NCBI GenBank assembly: GCA_040394635.1
Contig: JBEBRW010000001.1
Coordinates: 186,001-250,000 of the forward strand
Length of the DNA stretch: 64,000 nt
Source of the DNA: UBA5239 sp040394635
GTDB taxonomy: Bacteria; Verrucomicrobiota; Lentisphaeria; Victivallales; Victivallaceae
Direction: 5' to 3'
The notes beneath the pieces are model-generated. The model did no database searches and was not told the DNA's origin. It saw only the letters and a list, made by a program, of their open reading frames with translations. Positions 41,414 through 50,650 of the stretch are shown here, piece by piece (positions within the stretch are counted from its first letter, which is position 1; each line of letters opens with the position of its first letter). A program made the position numbers and the translations under genes.

Positions 41414-44287
41414 ATGATGCTGAGAAGAATTTTAAGTCTGATAGTATTGTTCTGCGGAGTTCAGGTCATGGCGGCTCCGCTGTTTGAAAACGGCGCCACC
41501 GCTTATACGATCCAATTACCGACCACCCCGGCCTCTGCCGAGGAGAACGCGGCAAATGAATTGCGCGACGCACTGAAGAAGATTTCCGGGATTGAATTCC
41601 GGATCGCTAAATCCGATGTGGAGCCGTCCAATCCGGCGGTAATTATCGGCTCACTGGAAACCTCGCCGTTGATCCGGGCCCGAGCGAAAATATTGAACCT
41701 GACACCGGGCGAGATTGAATCCACAGCGGTTCACACCGAGGGACACAATCTGGTTCTGGCCGGAAACCAGCCGCGCGGCGCGCTTTACGCGGTGTATGCG
41801 TTTCTGCAGCGGGAACTCGGCGTGCGCTTTTTCTGGACGGACGGCACGGACGGGACGTTTTTTCCTCCCCGGAGCAGCTTCGAACTGCCGGCGCTGAAAT
41901 ATAATCATACGCCGTCGTTCCAATACCGCGGATTTCATCTGTGTTATAAACAGATGGACCCTGAATTTGAAACGTGGATGACCCGCAACTTCATCAATAT
42001 CATGCGCACCCATCCCTACGCGGGCTACAATGCCGGGCAGAAAGCCAAGGGGATGCACCTGATGGTGTCGAACCATTTCGTCAATCTGCCGCGTGAGGTT
42101 TACGAGGCGCACCCGGAGTATTTCGCCCTGGTGAACGGCAAGCGATCGCCTGCGCAGATCTGCTGGAGCAGCGAAGGTGCTTTTCAGGCACTGGTGAACC
42201 GTTTGCATGGAATCTCCAGCGAATCGCCGTTGATCGAGATGATGAGCTTTTTCCCGGACGATAATCAGGAGTACTGCCAGTGTGCGGATTGCTCCAAACT
42301 GGACCGCTCCGCCGCCTGGTTCAAGTATTTCAACCGCCTGACGGAAGCACTGAAAACGCGCAGCCCGCAGCTGAAATTTGCCACCATCGCCTATCAAGGC
42401 TACCTCGAGGCCCCGAAAAACGGTGTATTGCCGGAAAACATCGAGTTCCTGGAGTACTGCCAGTATGACCGCTGTTTTCTGCATCGTTTCGACCAGGCGT
42501 GCCCTTATAATGCGAAATCGCTGGAACGCCTGAAAAAATGGCGCGAAACCGGGGTCCCGCTCGGCATTTACGGGTATGAGTTCGACCTGTTTACAGGCAG
42601 CTTCATGATGCCGGTCTGGACGCTGTTCGCGGATGAATTCATCAAATTCCGGGAACTCGGGATAAAGAGTGTGATTACTGAGGTTTTCCGGTTTGACGAC
42701 CGGCCATATGAGGAGCGCCACACCACGCGCAACCGGCTGGGGCTTTATCTGTATGCGCAGCTGTTGTGGAACGCCGAGGCCGATACCGATGCCCTGATCG
42801 CGGATTACTGTCGCTATAATTTCGGGCCGGGCGCCGAGGCCATGCAGCGTTATTTCAAGAATATCGGAACGGCTTGGAATTCTCTTGATATGCACTTGAG
42901 CGATTACCTGCAGTTCCCCGGCAAAGTCGCCTCGAAGTTCATCACTCCGGAGTTGACGGAACTGGCCGCGGGCGCTTTCGCTGAAGCCAAGGACATGGCC
43001 GGGAAACTGGGCGACGCCGGGGACCGGGAGCGGATACTGCGAAACATTGCACTGGAACAGAATTATTTTCAGGAATACCAGAAGTTGAAGTGGAACACAA
43101 ACAGCGGCGGCAACACGGTGAACCTGCCGTCGGCCGATTCCGCCAAACCATTTGCATCCCCAGTCGAACTGCTACTTCCGAAAGTAAGCGGCCCGGACAG
43201 GACTACGGTGAAAATGAGCTGGACGCCCGATGCCCTGATGATCCGGGTCGAGGCGCTGGAGCCGGATTTGAAACGCGTCGATTTCATCTCCCACCCGCAC
43301 GATACGGCGGATTTGTGGAAACTCGACTGTGTCGAAATTTTCCTCAATACCCCGCGTGATATCCCGAATTCATACAAACAAATCATCGTTTCGGCGGGCG
43401 GCAGCGTGCTCGATATGTCCTGCGACACCCCCTACAACGGCAGCCCGGTCTGGGATTCCGGGGCCAAAGTCAAGCCGTTCCGGATAGCCGGAGGCTGGGG
43501 TTTGGAGATCGCCTTGCCGTTCAAGCCCCTCGGCGGCGCGCCGAAAGCCGGAGAAGAGTGGCGCTTCGCCATCGGACGCAGCAATGCGAAAAGCGGCACC
43601 GGGGCGTTTCCGCCGGAGAGCTATCACAAACCGGACGCATTTGCCTCGCTGTATTTCAATGCCAACCGCAACACCTCCAAGTACGTGGTCTGGAGCAATC
43701 CGCTGAATGACCAGCGGTACCAGACACTGGGAAAAGTGTTCCGGGAAAGAGGGTTCCATTACCGCTTCATCAACAATAACAATGAATTATACGATGCGAA
43801 TTTCCCGGCCGATATCTATGTCGTCCGGCACAATGACAACGCAATTCCGGCGGCGGAATGGGCGAAGATCAAACAGGCCGTCCAGAACGGCGCGCTGCTG
43901 GTCTCGGCGGGTTACGGCGAAATGTATTTGGACCGGTACTTCAACGATCCGTCGCTCAAGCTGAAATGGTCCGGTTGGGAAATAGACCCCGAACGGAAAC
44001 ATTATCAGGTACCGAACGGCTGGATGAAAGACGCGGTGAGTTCGATGATTGCGCCCTCCAACGGCTGGCTGCCGGTCGAGCCCGGCAAATGGCGCACCAT
44101 GGGCGCAATCAAGATGAAGGACGGTAAGTTCTTTAACTACCTCATGGTTCGTCCCTATGGCAAGGGCATGATCGTGGTGACTTCCGGCGATATGATGGCG
44201 TCCGGCGGCAAGGCCATTTTCGGTAACGAACAGCCGGACTCCGTCGCCGAATTGCTGGATGGCCTTCTGACGCTGCCGAAGCGCTGA
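41414..44287 (+). CDS. Secreted DUF4838 protein with C-terminal CBM9-like and extra domains
   Basis: A 957-residue exported protein with signal peptide about 1-20 (LRRILSLIVLFCGVQVMA). Residues 25-160 form the alpha-glucuronidase-like N-terminal domain (GNQPRGALYAVYAFLQRELG). The DUF4838 domain follows, with the cysteine motif CQCADC at 288-293. A CBM9-like beta-sandwich lies at about 570-740 and an alpha/beta C-terminal domain at about 750-957. It is 200 residues longer than the DUF4838 protein at 12799. Likely role: binding or trimming an extracellular uronate-containing or amino-sugar glycan; activity of the family is not established. It directly abuts the convergent GH36-like gene (stop at 44287). 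Confidence 0.85.
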   Translation: MMLRRILSLIVLFCGVQVMAAPLFENGATAYTIQLPTTPASAEENAANELRDALKKISGIEFRIAKSDVEPSNPAVIIGSLETSPLIRARAKILNLTPGEIESTAVHTEGHNLVLAGNQPRGALYAVYAFLQRELGVRFFWTDGTDGTFFPPRSSFELPALKYNHTPSFQYRGFHLCYKQMDPEFETWMTRNFINIMRTHPYAGYNAGQKAKGMHLMVSNHFVNLPREVYEAHPEYFALVNGKRSPAQICWSSEGAFQALVNRLHGISSESPLIEMMSFFPDDNQEYCQCADCSKLDRSAAWFKYFNRLTEALKTRSPQLKFATIAYQGYLEAPKNGVLPENIEFLEYCQYDRCFLHRFDQACPYNAKSLERLKKWRETGVPLGIYGYEFDLFTGSFMMPVWTLFADEFIKFRELGIKSVITEVFRFDDRPYEERHTTRNRLGLYLYAQLLWNAEADTDALIADYCRYNFGPGAEAMQRYFKNIGTAWNSLDMHLSDYLQFPGKVASKFITPELTELAAGAFAEAKDMAGKLGDAGDRERILRNIALEQNYFQEYQKLKWNTNSGGNTVNLPSADSAKPFASPVELLLPKVSGPDRTTVKMSWTPDALMIRVEALEPDLKRVDFISHPHDTADLWKLDCVEIFLNTPRDIPNSYKQIIVSAGGSVLDMSCDTPYNGSPVWDSGAKVKPFRIAGGWGLEIALPFKPLGGAPKAGEEWRFAIGRSNAKSGTGAFPPESYHKPDAFASLYFNANRNTSKYVVWSNPLNDQRYQTLGKVFRERGFHYRFINNNNELYDANFPADIYVVRHNDNAIPAAEWAKIKQAVQNGALLVSAGYGEMYLDRYFNDPSLKLKWSGWEIDPERKHYQVPNGWMKDAVSSMIAPSNGWLPVEPGKWRTMGAIKMKDGKFFNYLMVRPYGKGMIVVTSGDMMASGGKAIFGNEQPDSVAELLDGLLTLPKR

Positions 44288-46672
44288 TCACTCCACCACA
44301 CGCGTGCCGTAAGTGTCCTTGTGGTCCTTTACGTAGGTGAGCCATTCCTGCTCCGTGGCGTATGGCAGCAGCCCGGGGCGCGCGATATAGTCCGTATCCA
44401 TGCACTCAAACTGGAGCGTGAACGGTTTACGCTCCGTATCGAAGTCGATCGGCAGGCTGATCACCGTCTGCATGTCGATCAGTTCTTTCATGGTGTTGGC
44501 GCGCTCATGATTGACCAGTTTCAGGTGACGCGGCATCAGAAAGAACAGACTTCCGGTTTCCCCGGCCGGTCGGCGGGCCACTCCCCGCAGCGTGAGCATT
44601 TCCCCGTCAAAGGATAATTCCTCGACTTCCGCGCGGCCCTGCTCGATGTGCATGTCCGTGGCAAGCAGCCAGGGGTATGCGCGGGCCTCCGAAAGACGGA
44701 ACAATTTGCAGCATCCCGGCGGGACGGCACACGGAAATGAATCACGAAATGTTCCGGCGTATTCGCCGTTCCAGAATTCAAAAACCCGGTAATTTTTTCC
44801 GGCATCGCAGCCCAGTTTCGCAAATTCAATCTTCGTACGGTAAACCTCGGCATCCGGAGCCGTGTTGAACACCGCGACCAACGTGTAGGTATCGTAAGGC
44901 GTGACAATTTGCTTCTTCACAATGTGCCATCCGCCCCCGGCGCTGGTACATTCGAAAAGGTCCACCGGTTTCGGGATTCCTTCCGTCCGCGGCAGACACA
45001 TTTTCAACATGCGCAGCCGCTCCGGCGACATTATTCGCAGGTCGTCTCCCATCAGAACCGGGCTGTCTCCGCTCAATCCGAACATAGTGGTGGCGATCCG
45101 GGCAAACTCGAGCGGAACCGGCTGGTCAATCGTCAGCATATTCAGGTCGTTGACATAGATTTTTTTGTGGGTAAACCAGGCCGCCGCCGCGTTCTGGACG
45201 AAAGAATGGACGTTGGCATAATGTTCGTCATGCATGCAATAGGTGGCATTCCGCCAATTCGGATACGGGTGCATGGGCCGCCCTTCTCCGAAATCGCGAA
45301 CCACCCGGGCCGAGTTCACACAACCGATAAAAGCCGGGGCTGATGCAACCGCCGTCTGCAGGTGCGTATCGTTACCTGCGGCCTCGCGAATGGCCCGGAA
45401 AATATCGCGAGACGCCTGAATTGGCAGCAGCGATTCATCATAACGAACCGCTCCGGGGATAATGCTCAGGAAATCAAGCATATACGCACGCGCCCCAAGC
45501 TCCCGGTAGCGGGTGAAGACTTTCCGGATATACTCCTTGGTCTTCGGGTGGGTGCCGTCCAGATAATACATCGTCAGCAGCTCGGAGGAGTACGGTCCGC
45601 GCCCGAACTCCCAGCCCCGATGAAAGATCTCGGTAATGGGTTCGCCGTCTTTGTTCATCAGCAAATTGTCTTTGTTCTCCTCCAGAATCCCCTCCGCTTC
45701 GCCGAAAAACCAGAACGGCGAAAACCAGAATTTGAAATTCCACTGCCTGTCATGCAAATCTTTCAACAAGTCTTCGTAACTGCCGCCGTCCCGTCTTTTC
45801 TCAAACTTCAACCAGTTTCCGGGCAATCCCCCCTTCAAAATATCGTGCGTACCACCATACATCAAATATTCACCAAAGCCACCCAATTTTTCCTGTACCG
45901 CCTGAACCGTTGCAGGCTGAATGACCGACCAGTCTTCTGTTTTCGAGGTAAATCCATCCCGCCAGATCGAGCCGCCCCAGCAGACTCCCGCCGTTCCCTC
46001 AAATGAGGGTCGGTACCGCCGGTTGACCTCATCCGCCCAGGATTCCAGGGCCTCATACGGGTCCGCGTAATACTTGATCCGCAGCGTTTCCGAATGCAAT
46101 TCCTTGCCGGGTTCCAACCCGAAATCACAGGCGTCGCATGTGGCGCGGTATTCCGTTATCGCGCGGGAACTTGCTGCATAAGCGAGCTCATGGCTGCAGC
46201 TCATCCGGTCCACGGTCACAAAAGAAATCAGCAACGTACGCTTGCTGGCGGGCTCGGACAAGTGACACAGCGTCGTCGACTCCACCGTTTTATCCGCGTC
46301 AAACCGTTCCACGCGGATGCTCCACGGAAACCAACGAAAAAAATGAATCGACTCCGGCGTTTCGCCCAAATCGATTTGGCTGCCGAACGCACTCTTTCCG
46401 TGCAAAACATTCCAGTTGCCGATCCGGACTTTTTCCGCACCTTCATTCCGCAGGACGGCCACGACTTCCAACTCGCCTTCGACCTCGCGAACGCGCCAGT
46501 TCCAGCGCACGCCGTTTTCAAAAAGGAAACCATTTTCCGTTAATACGTATTCTTTTCCATCCATCACCACGGAGCCGGAAAGACGCCTGATTGCGAACAG
46601 GCTGTTTTCCGCCGGACAAATAGACAGAAAGTTCTCTTGGAGCGTCCATTCGATTCCTGTATTCTGTTTCAT
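44288..46672 (-). CDS. Clan GH-D (GH36-like) alpha-galactosidase-type hydrolase
   Basis: A 794-residue leaderless protein. An N-terminal beta-supersandwich (about 1-220) precedes a TIM barrel (about 225-600) and a C-terminal beta domain. Asp400 in ARAYMLDFLSI is in the position of the clan GH-D nucleophile, and Asp460 in SARVVRDFG fits the R-x-x-x-D acid/base motif. Family assignment within clan GH-D is tentative. No signal peptide. It is divergent from an AraC regulator with 133 bases between starts, and the two promoters there share almost the same -10 region. The stop abuts the DUF4838 gene with no gap. Confidence 0.75.
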   Translation of the reverse strand: MKQNTGIEWTLQENFLSICPAENSLFAIRRLSGSVVMDGKEYVLTENGFLFENGVRWNWRVREVEGELEVVAVLRNEGAEKVRIGNWNVLHGKSAFGSQIDLGETPESIHFFRWFPWSIRVERFDADKTVESTTLCHLSEPASKRTLLISFVTVDRMSCSHELAYAASSRAITEYRATCDACDFGLEPGKELHSETLRIKYYADPYEALESWADEVNRRYRPSFEGTAGVCWGGSIWRDGFTSKTEDWSVIQPATVQAVQEKLGGFGEYLMYGGTHDILKGGLPGNWLKFEKRRDGGSYEDLLKDLHDRQWNFKFWFSPFWFFGEAEGILEENKDNLLMNKDGEPITEIFHRGWEFGRGPYSSELLTMYYLDGTHPKTKEYIRKVFTRYRELGARAYMLDFLSIIPGAVRYDESLLPIQASRDIFRAIREAAGNDTHLQTAVASAPAFIGCVNSARVVRDFGEGRPMHPYPNWRNATYCMHDEHYANVHSFVQNAAAAWFTHKKIYVNDLNMLTIDQPVPLEFARIATTMFGLSGDSPVLMGDDLRIMSPERLRMLKMCLPRTEGIPKPVDLFECTSAGGGWHIVKKQIVTPYDTYTLVAVFNTAPDAEVYRTKIEFAKLGCDAGKNYRVFEFWNGEYAGTFRDSFPCAVPPGCCKLFRLSEARAYPWLLATDMHIEQGRAEVEELSFDGEMLTLRGVARRPAGETGSLFFLMPRHLKLVNHERANTMKELIDMQTVISLPIDFDTERKPFTLQFECMDTDYIARPGLLPYATEQEWLTYVKDHKDTYGTRVVE

Positions 46673-46706
46673 AATCCCGTCATCTCTATTTTTGTTTTTG
46701 TTTCAC

Positions 46707-46735
46707 TTGAAAATTCATTCATACAATGATATTAT
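46707..46735 (+). promoter_or_regulatory. Promoter for the AraC gene at 46806
   Basis: TTGAAA (46707-46712) and TATTAT (46730-46735), 17-base spacer. The -10 box overlaps the -10 box of the opposing promoter for the GH36-like gene. Confidence 0.5.
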
Positions 46736-46759
46736 AACTCCAGGTGAAGCAAAAAACAA
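46731..46759 (-). promoter_or_regulatory. Promoter for the GH36-like gene
   Basis: On the minus strand TTGTTT (46754-46759) and a perfect TATAAT (46731-46736), 17-base spacer. It shares five bases of its -10 with the plus-strand promoter. Confidence 0.55.
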
Positions 46760-46771
46760 TATTCAACATTT

Positions 46772-46786
46772 TTGAAATTGTTTCAA
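46772..46786. promoter_or_regulatory. Inverted repeat in the AraC/GH36 divergent region
   Basis: TTGAAA-TTG-TTTCAA is a perfect 6-3-6 inverted repeat 19 bases before the AraC start and upstream of the minus-strand -35 box. A related palindrome TTTCA-CT-TGAAA lies at 46701-46712 over the plus-strand -35. Candidate activator sites. Confidence 0.4.
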
Positions 46787-46805
46787 CTAACACAGGTTTT
46801 GTCTC

Positions 46806-47648
46806 ATGAATTTATTCGACAGCCCGTCCCGTATTTTCGATCTGCAAGCTCTCCGGCGTTTTTGCGGGGGGAAGCCGAGAATTGAAAAAATCGGCTGGTT
46901 CCGGAACCACATCCACTGGCACCGGAATACCGTGATCGATGCCGATAACATATCGTTTATCCTGGATGAGGACCCGGGCGAAAACCGCCTGCTCGTCGAC
47001 GGGCAGGAGTGGGACAATACCTCTTCCCCCGCGCCAAGTATTTCGTGCGCAAATTATGGGTCTCACATGACAACCCTGGCCACTACCAGGCGCAACGAGC
47101 TGCTGTTCCGCTACCGGCACGGGGATATGGACATGCCCGAATATCCTTTTGCCAGGCGCCATTTTGCGGTCACGCCTCATTTCATGGAATTGCTCCGGCA
47201 GTTCTCGAAAAATCTGGATTCCCTCTCCGAGCCCGGAGTCGCCGATCAACAGGATCTGCTGGCGCTCCAGATGATAACGGAAGCGTTTGTCTCCGCGGAG
47301 CATGCCGCCGAAACGCTTTCCATGCCGGACCCCAGAATCAAGATCATCGCAAACAGGATCATGTCCCACCCCGGCGAAGATTTCAACGTCGAATCGGCCG
47401 CCGCGGAACTCGGTTTCAGCAGGGCGTCTTTTTACCGCGAATGGAAAAAATACTCATCCGTATCCCCGTACCACCTGCTGCTGGAAAACCGCTTGCAAAC
47501 AGCCGAGTGGTTCCTGGCCCAGACAACCATGTCCATGAAAGAAATCGCGCTCTGGTCCGGATTCCGAAACGGCTCCGTATTCACCGAAGCCTTCAAAAAA
47601 CAGTTCGGCATTGCACCGCGCGACTACCGCCGAACAAAAGAGAAATGA
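46806..47648 (+). CDS. AraC-family transcriptional regulator
   Basis: A 280-residue regulator. The N-terminal ~160 residues form a ligand-binding domain without obvious similarity. The C-terminal double helix-turn-helix runs from about 185 (DFNVESAAAELGFSRASFYREW, then MSMKEIALWSGFRNGSVFTE and FKKQFGIAPRDYRR). It is divergent from the GH36-like gene and is its likely activator. The start has only a weak ribosome-binding site. Its 3' end lies 3 bases from the end of the convergent AraC gene. Confidence 0.9.
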   Translation: MNLFDSPSRIFDLQALRRFCGGKPRIEKIGWFRNHIHWHRNTVIDADNISFILDEDPGENRLLVDGQEWDNTSSPAPSISCANYGSHMTTLATTRRNELLFRYRHGDMDMPEYPFARRHFAVTPHFMELLRQFSKNLDSLSEPGVADQQDLLALQMITEAFVSAEHAAETLSMPDPRIKIIANRIMSHPGEDFNVESAAAELGFSRASFYREWKKYSSVSPYHLLLENRLQTAEWFLAQTTMSMKEIALWSGFRNGSVFTEAFKKQFGIAPRDYRRTKEK

Positions 47649-47651
47649 CGC

Positions 47652-48506
47652 TCATATTTCGCGTTGACTGAACAGGCGATTGCGATATTGCGAAGGACTG
47701 CATCCGTACCGTATCCGAAATCGCCGGGAAAAGTACAACGGATCGCGAAACCCGGAGAGAACGGCGACCTCTGCGATATTAAGGTTCCGGTCGCGCAGCA
47801 AGTGCCGGGAATGGAGCAAACGTTTCTCCAGAAGGAAGTTGACGGGAGAGGTCTTCATGGCGGCCCGGAATTCCGCACTGAAACGCGAAACCGACAGGTT
47901 CGCAATCCGGGCGAAATCCTCCAGCGTCAGCGGAGCCGCCAGATGGGAGTCGAGATACCGGGTCACCCGGAGAATCCGCTCCGGAATCCGGCTGCCGTGT
48001 ATCGCCGGATTCACCGCGCGATCGATCATCCGGCTCCAGAGGGTCAGGTACGATTCGAGAATCACAAAATCGGGAACCGCCGTCTCCTTCAACTCATTGA
48101 GAATCGGCTGGAGAAAATGATCGGCCAGACTGGAGTCCCCCAAATCGACCGGCCGGTTCAGCGGAATGCGCGAAGCCGCCACCAGTTGCTCCACCGCCGC
48201 TCCCGAGCAGTGTATCCAACTGTGGCACCAATGTTGCCGCGGATGCCCGAAACAATGCCGGTTTCCCGGCGTCCAGAGAAAAAAGGTGTGAGCCGGACAA
48301 GGACGCACGGCGCCATCCCACCAGACCTGAACCGGCGTCGAGAAATGCATGAACAAATAGTCATCGGTGCCGTCCGGACGATCGATCATGCAGGGGACCA
48401 TGTGATCGGGACAGCCGATCCCGGTAATTTTCAACCGCCCGGACGCCATGGTATCCGGCTCGTGAAACCATAGGACATCCCGTATCATTTCAGTAAGATT
48501 ATCCAT
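47652..48506 (-). CDS. AraC-family transcriptional regulator
   Basis: A 284-residue regulator with an N-terminal cupin-like domain (MHFSTPVQVWWDGAVRPCPA, then HTFFLWTPGNRHCF) and a C-terminal AraC helix-turn-helix pair (LTLEDFARIANLSVSRFSAEF and NIAEVAVLSGFRDPLYFSRRF, ending SPSQYRNRLF). I chose the ATG at 48506: a longer in-frame reading to 48911 would overlap the divergent GH51 gene by 300 bases and its extra residues are antisense to that gene. It is the probable activator of the GH51 gene across a 102-base gap. Confidence 0.9.
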   Translation of the reverse strand: MDNLTEMIRDVLWFHEPDTMASGRLKITGIGCPDHMVPCMIDRPDGTDDYLFMHFSTPVQVWWDGAVRPCPAHTFFLWTPGNRHCFGHPRQHWCHSWIHCSGAAVEQLVAASRIPLNRPVDLGDSSLADHFLQPILNELKETAVPDFVILESYLTLWSRMIDRAVNPAIHGSRIPERILRVTRYLDSHLAAPLTLEDFARIANLSVSRFSAEFRAAMKTSPVNFLLEKRLLHSRHLLRDRNLNIAEVAVLSGFRDPLYFSRRFRIRYGCSPSQYRNRLFSQREI

Positions 48507-48537
48507 ATAAACAGGAATTTTGTTTATTTGCGCTCTA

Positions 48538-48566
48538 TTGCGAAAATTTATTTTTAGTAATATAAT
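48538..48566 (+). promoter_or_regulatory. Promoter and AraC half-sites ahead of the GH51 gene
   Basis: TTGCGA (48538-48543) and a perfect TATAAT (48561-48566) have a 17-base spacer. TTGCG is repeated directly at 48528-48532 and 48538-48542, one helical turn apart and overlapping the -35, as expected for an AraC-type activator touching polymerase. The spacing is shorter than the classical 21 bases. Confidence 0.5.
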
Positions 48567-48608
48567 ATATAAATCACTTAAATCAAACCAATTTCCAAGG
48601 AGATGAAA

Positions 48609-50423
48609 ATGAAAGAAATCGAAGCCGGACGGATTTCGCCGTTCTTGTTCGGACAGAACCTCGAACATACCCGAAGCTGCATCCTCACCGGCCTGAGCGC
48701 CCAGATGATTCGAAACCGTAAGTTTGCCGGTAAGCCGTCCCGCCAGGGAGTGGCCGCCGATTGGCTGCCGTTCGGCGGCCGGGTGTTTTTTGAATTGCTG
48801 CCGGAGTCGTACACCCGGCATCTCTCTTCCGGCGTCATGCCGCGCCGGAACGAACTCAGCAGCCAAGGCATCCAGAACCTCGATCCGGCAAACCCGGCAG
48901 GAATCCGGCAAACCGGGCTGGCACTCCGCGCCGGCATGCGATACACGTTCCGCGCGGCACTGCGGTCACTCAACCCTGATCCATGCCGGATCGCCGTGAG
49001 CATCACCAGCGGAGAAAACGCGCCGGTCGAATTCCGTTTCACCATCGCTTCCGAATGGGAAGTGCGGGAGTTTCAATTCGACTCGGCCAGGGATGCCGAT
49101 GCGGAACTACGAATCGCCGTGGAAGGTTGCGGGCTGGCCGCAGTCGGCATGGTTTCGCTACTGCCAAATGATCATTTCCACGGGATGCGCCCCGACGTGG
49201 TCACGCATCTCAAGGACATCGGAACTTCGATTTTGCGCTGGCCGGGCGGAAATTTCGCCGGAGAATACCGTTGGCGCGACGGCCTGCTCGATCCCGATTC
49301 ACGGGCTCCGCTCCAGTCGTTCAACGAAATCGAAACCCAGCCCCGCAACCATGGATACGATGACAACGAGCTCGGAACGAATGAAATCATCGCGCTCTGC
49401 CGCAAAATCGGCGCCCAGCCGTTTTTCACCATCAACCCGGTCTGGGATACTCCGGAAGAATCGGCTGCCTGGCTGGAGTACTGCAACGGCGCGCCAGACA
49501 CGCCGGGCGGAAAACTTAGAGCCGGACAGGGTTATCCGGAACCATTCGAAGTCCGCTACTGGTCGCTCGGCAACGAAATGGGTTACGGGCATATGGAGGG
49601 CCCAAAAACCCCGGAGGCCTACGCCGCGCTTTCCCGCCGCCACGCCCTGGCGATGCAGCGAATTTCGCCTGAAATCACGCTTTTCAGCTCGATCTACCTC
49701 TCGGAAGAGTGGGTGACAAAGGCGGCGGTCCCACTGGCCGATGTGGCACCGGTAGTCTCGGTGCACCGCTATGCGGTTTTCGGGTTGCGGGATTATACGA
49801 CACCGGAGCGGGCCAAAGAGACGGTTCGGACCATCATCGCCGGGGCCGACCAGATCCGGGATACCGCCATGTCCATGCGCCAGATACTGCCGGATTCCCT
49901 CTCCATTTCGTTCGACGAATGGAACGTCTGGTACTCCTGGTACCGCGAAGTCGGTGTCGGCGAAGGACTGTTCGCGGCCCGGGTACTGCACTGGCTGCTT
50001 GGCTCCGCCCGGGAACAGGGGATTGACTACGCCTGCTATTTTCAAGCGGTGAACGAGGGGGCGATCTCCGTCCTGCCCCGGTCCAGCCATTTGACGGCGA
50101 TCGGCCAGGTCATGCGCCTGATCTCCCGTCACGCCCGGGGAACCGCCTGCGGCTGGGACGCCCGCCCCGAGGAGGTATTTGCCACGAAACACGACGACGG
50201 TTCACTCCTGATTACCGCCTATAACGACTCCGTGGAAAACGCGAAAACAATCGAACTGCCGGTGCCTGGCACGCCAGTCGAGTTGGAACTGTATACGCCT
50301 TCCGGACTATTGCCCGGCTCGAATTTCGTCATCTCCCGGCCGGAGCTGGAAAAAACCGCGGAAGGATACCGGGTACGCCTGCCCGCCCTGGCGGTTTTGA
50401 CACTCTGCCTCCGGGGAAAATAG
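48609..50423 (+). CDS. Glycoside hydrolase family 51 alpha-L-arabinofuranosidase
   Basis: A 604-residue enzyme predicted to release L-arabinofuranose from arabinan or arabinoxylan oligosaccharides. The family hallmark start GRISPFLFGQNLEHT (about 7-21) is present, followed by an inserted carbohydrate-binding-like beta domain (about 50-190), then the TIM barrel with ILRWPGGNFAGEYRW, YWSLGNEMGYG (acid/base Glu323) and ISFDEWNVWY (nucleophile Glu437), and a C-terminal beta-sandwich. No signal peptide. The ATG at 48603 abuts AAGGAG, so the ATG at 48609, six bases after it, is the better start. It stands alone, divergent from its AraC regulator. Confidence 0.92.
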   Translation: MKEIEAGRISPFLFGQNLEHTRSCILTGLSAQMIRNRKFAGKPSRQGVAADWLPFGGRVFFELLPESYTRHLSSGVMPRRNELSSQGIQNLDPANPAGIRQTGLALRAGMRYTFRAALRSLNPDPCRIAVSITSGENAPVEFRFTIASEWEVREFQFDSARDADAELRIAVEGCGLAAVGMVSLLPNDHFHGMRPDVVTHLKDIGTSILRWPGGNFAGEYRWRDGLLDPDSRAPLQSFNEIETQPRNHGYDDNELGTNEIIALCRKIGAQPFFTINPVWDTPEESAAWLEYCNGAPDTPGGKLRAGQGYPEPFEVRYWSLGNEMGYGHMEGPKTPEAYAALSRRHALAMQRISPEITLFSSIYLSEEWVTKAAVPLADVAPVVSVHRYAVFGLRDYTTPERAKETVRTIIAGADQIRDTAMSMRQILPDSLSISFDEWNVWYSWYREVGVGEGLFAARVLHWLLGSAREQGIDYACYFQAVNEGAISVLPRSSHLTAIGQVMRLISRHARGTACGWDARPEEVFATKHDDGSLLITAYNDSVENAKTIELPVPGTPVELELYTPSGLLPGSNFVISRPELEKTAEGYRVRLPALAVLTLCLRGK

Positions 50424-50500
50424 CGCGCAATTGACAGCATAACGCCGTAATGATTCGGTGCATCGCCGGCGCAGGAATTTTGTCTTTCTTCGTGATTTCA

Positions 50501-50533
50501 GCCCTTGACAACCTTTTTTTCAAGGGCTATTCT
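50501..50533 (+). promoter_or_regulatory. Hairpin and/or promoter between GH51 and the DUF1287 gene
   Basis: GCCCTTGA (50501-50508) and TCAAGGGC (50520-50527) form a perfect 8-base-pair stem with a T-rich loop, which could end GH51 transcription. The same bases hold TTGACA (50505-50510) and TATTCT (50528-50533) with a 17-base spacer, a usable promoter for the next gene. The two readings cannot be separated by eye. The remaining 227-base gap has nothing else recognisable. Confidence 0.4.
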
Positions 50534-50650
50534 TTAATCAAACGTTTCGGATGGGCCGAAATGAATAAGCCAGCGTGGCGGCCGCGACATTGCAAGTCCG
50601 GCTTGTGATTTTTCGCCACATGAGCCATCCTGTTTGCCAGGGAGGAGCGA

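Noticed and set aside
47652..48911. Longer 419-codon reading of the minus-strand AraC gene
   Set aside because: The extra 135 codons run antisense into the GH51 gene and through its promoter; the AraC cupin domain begins at the ATG at 48506.
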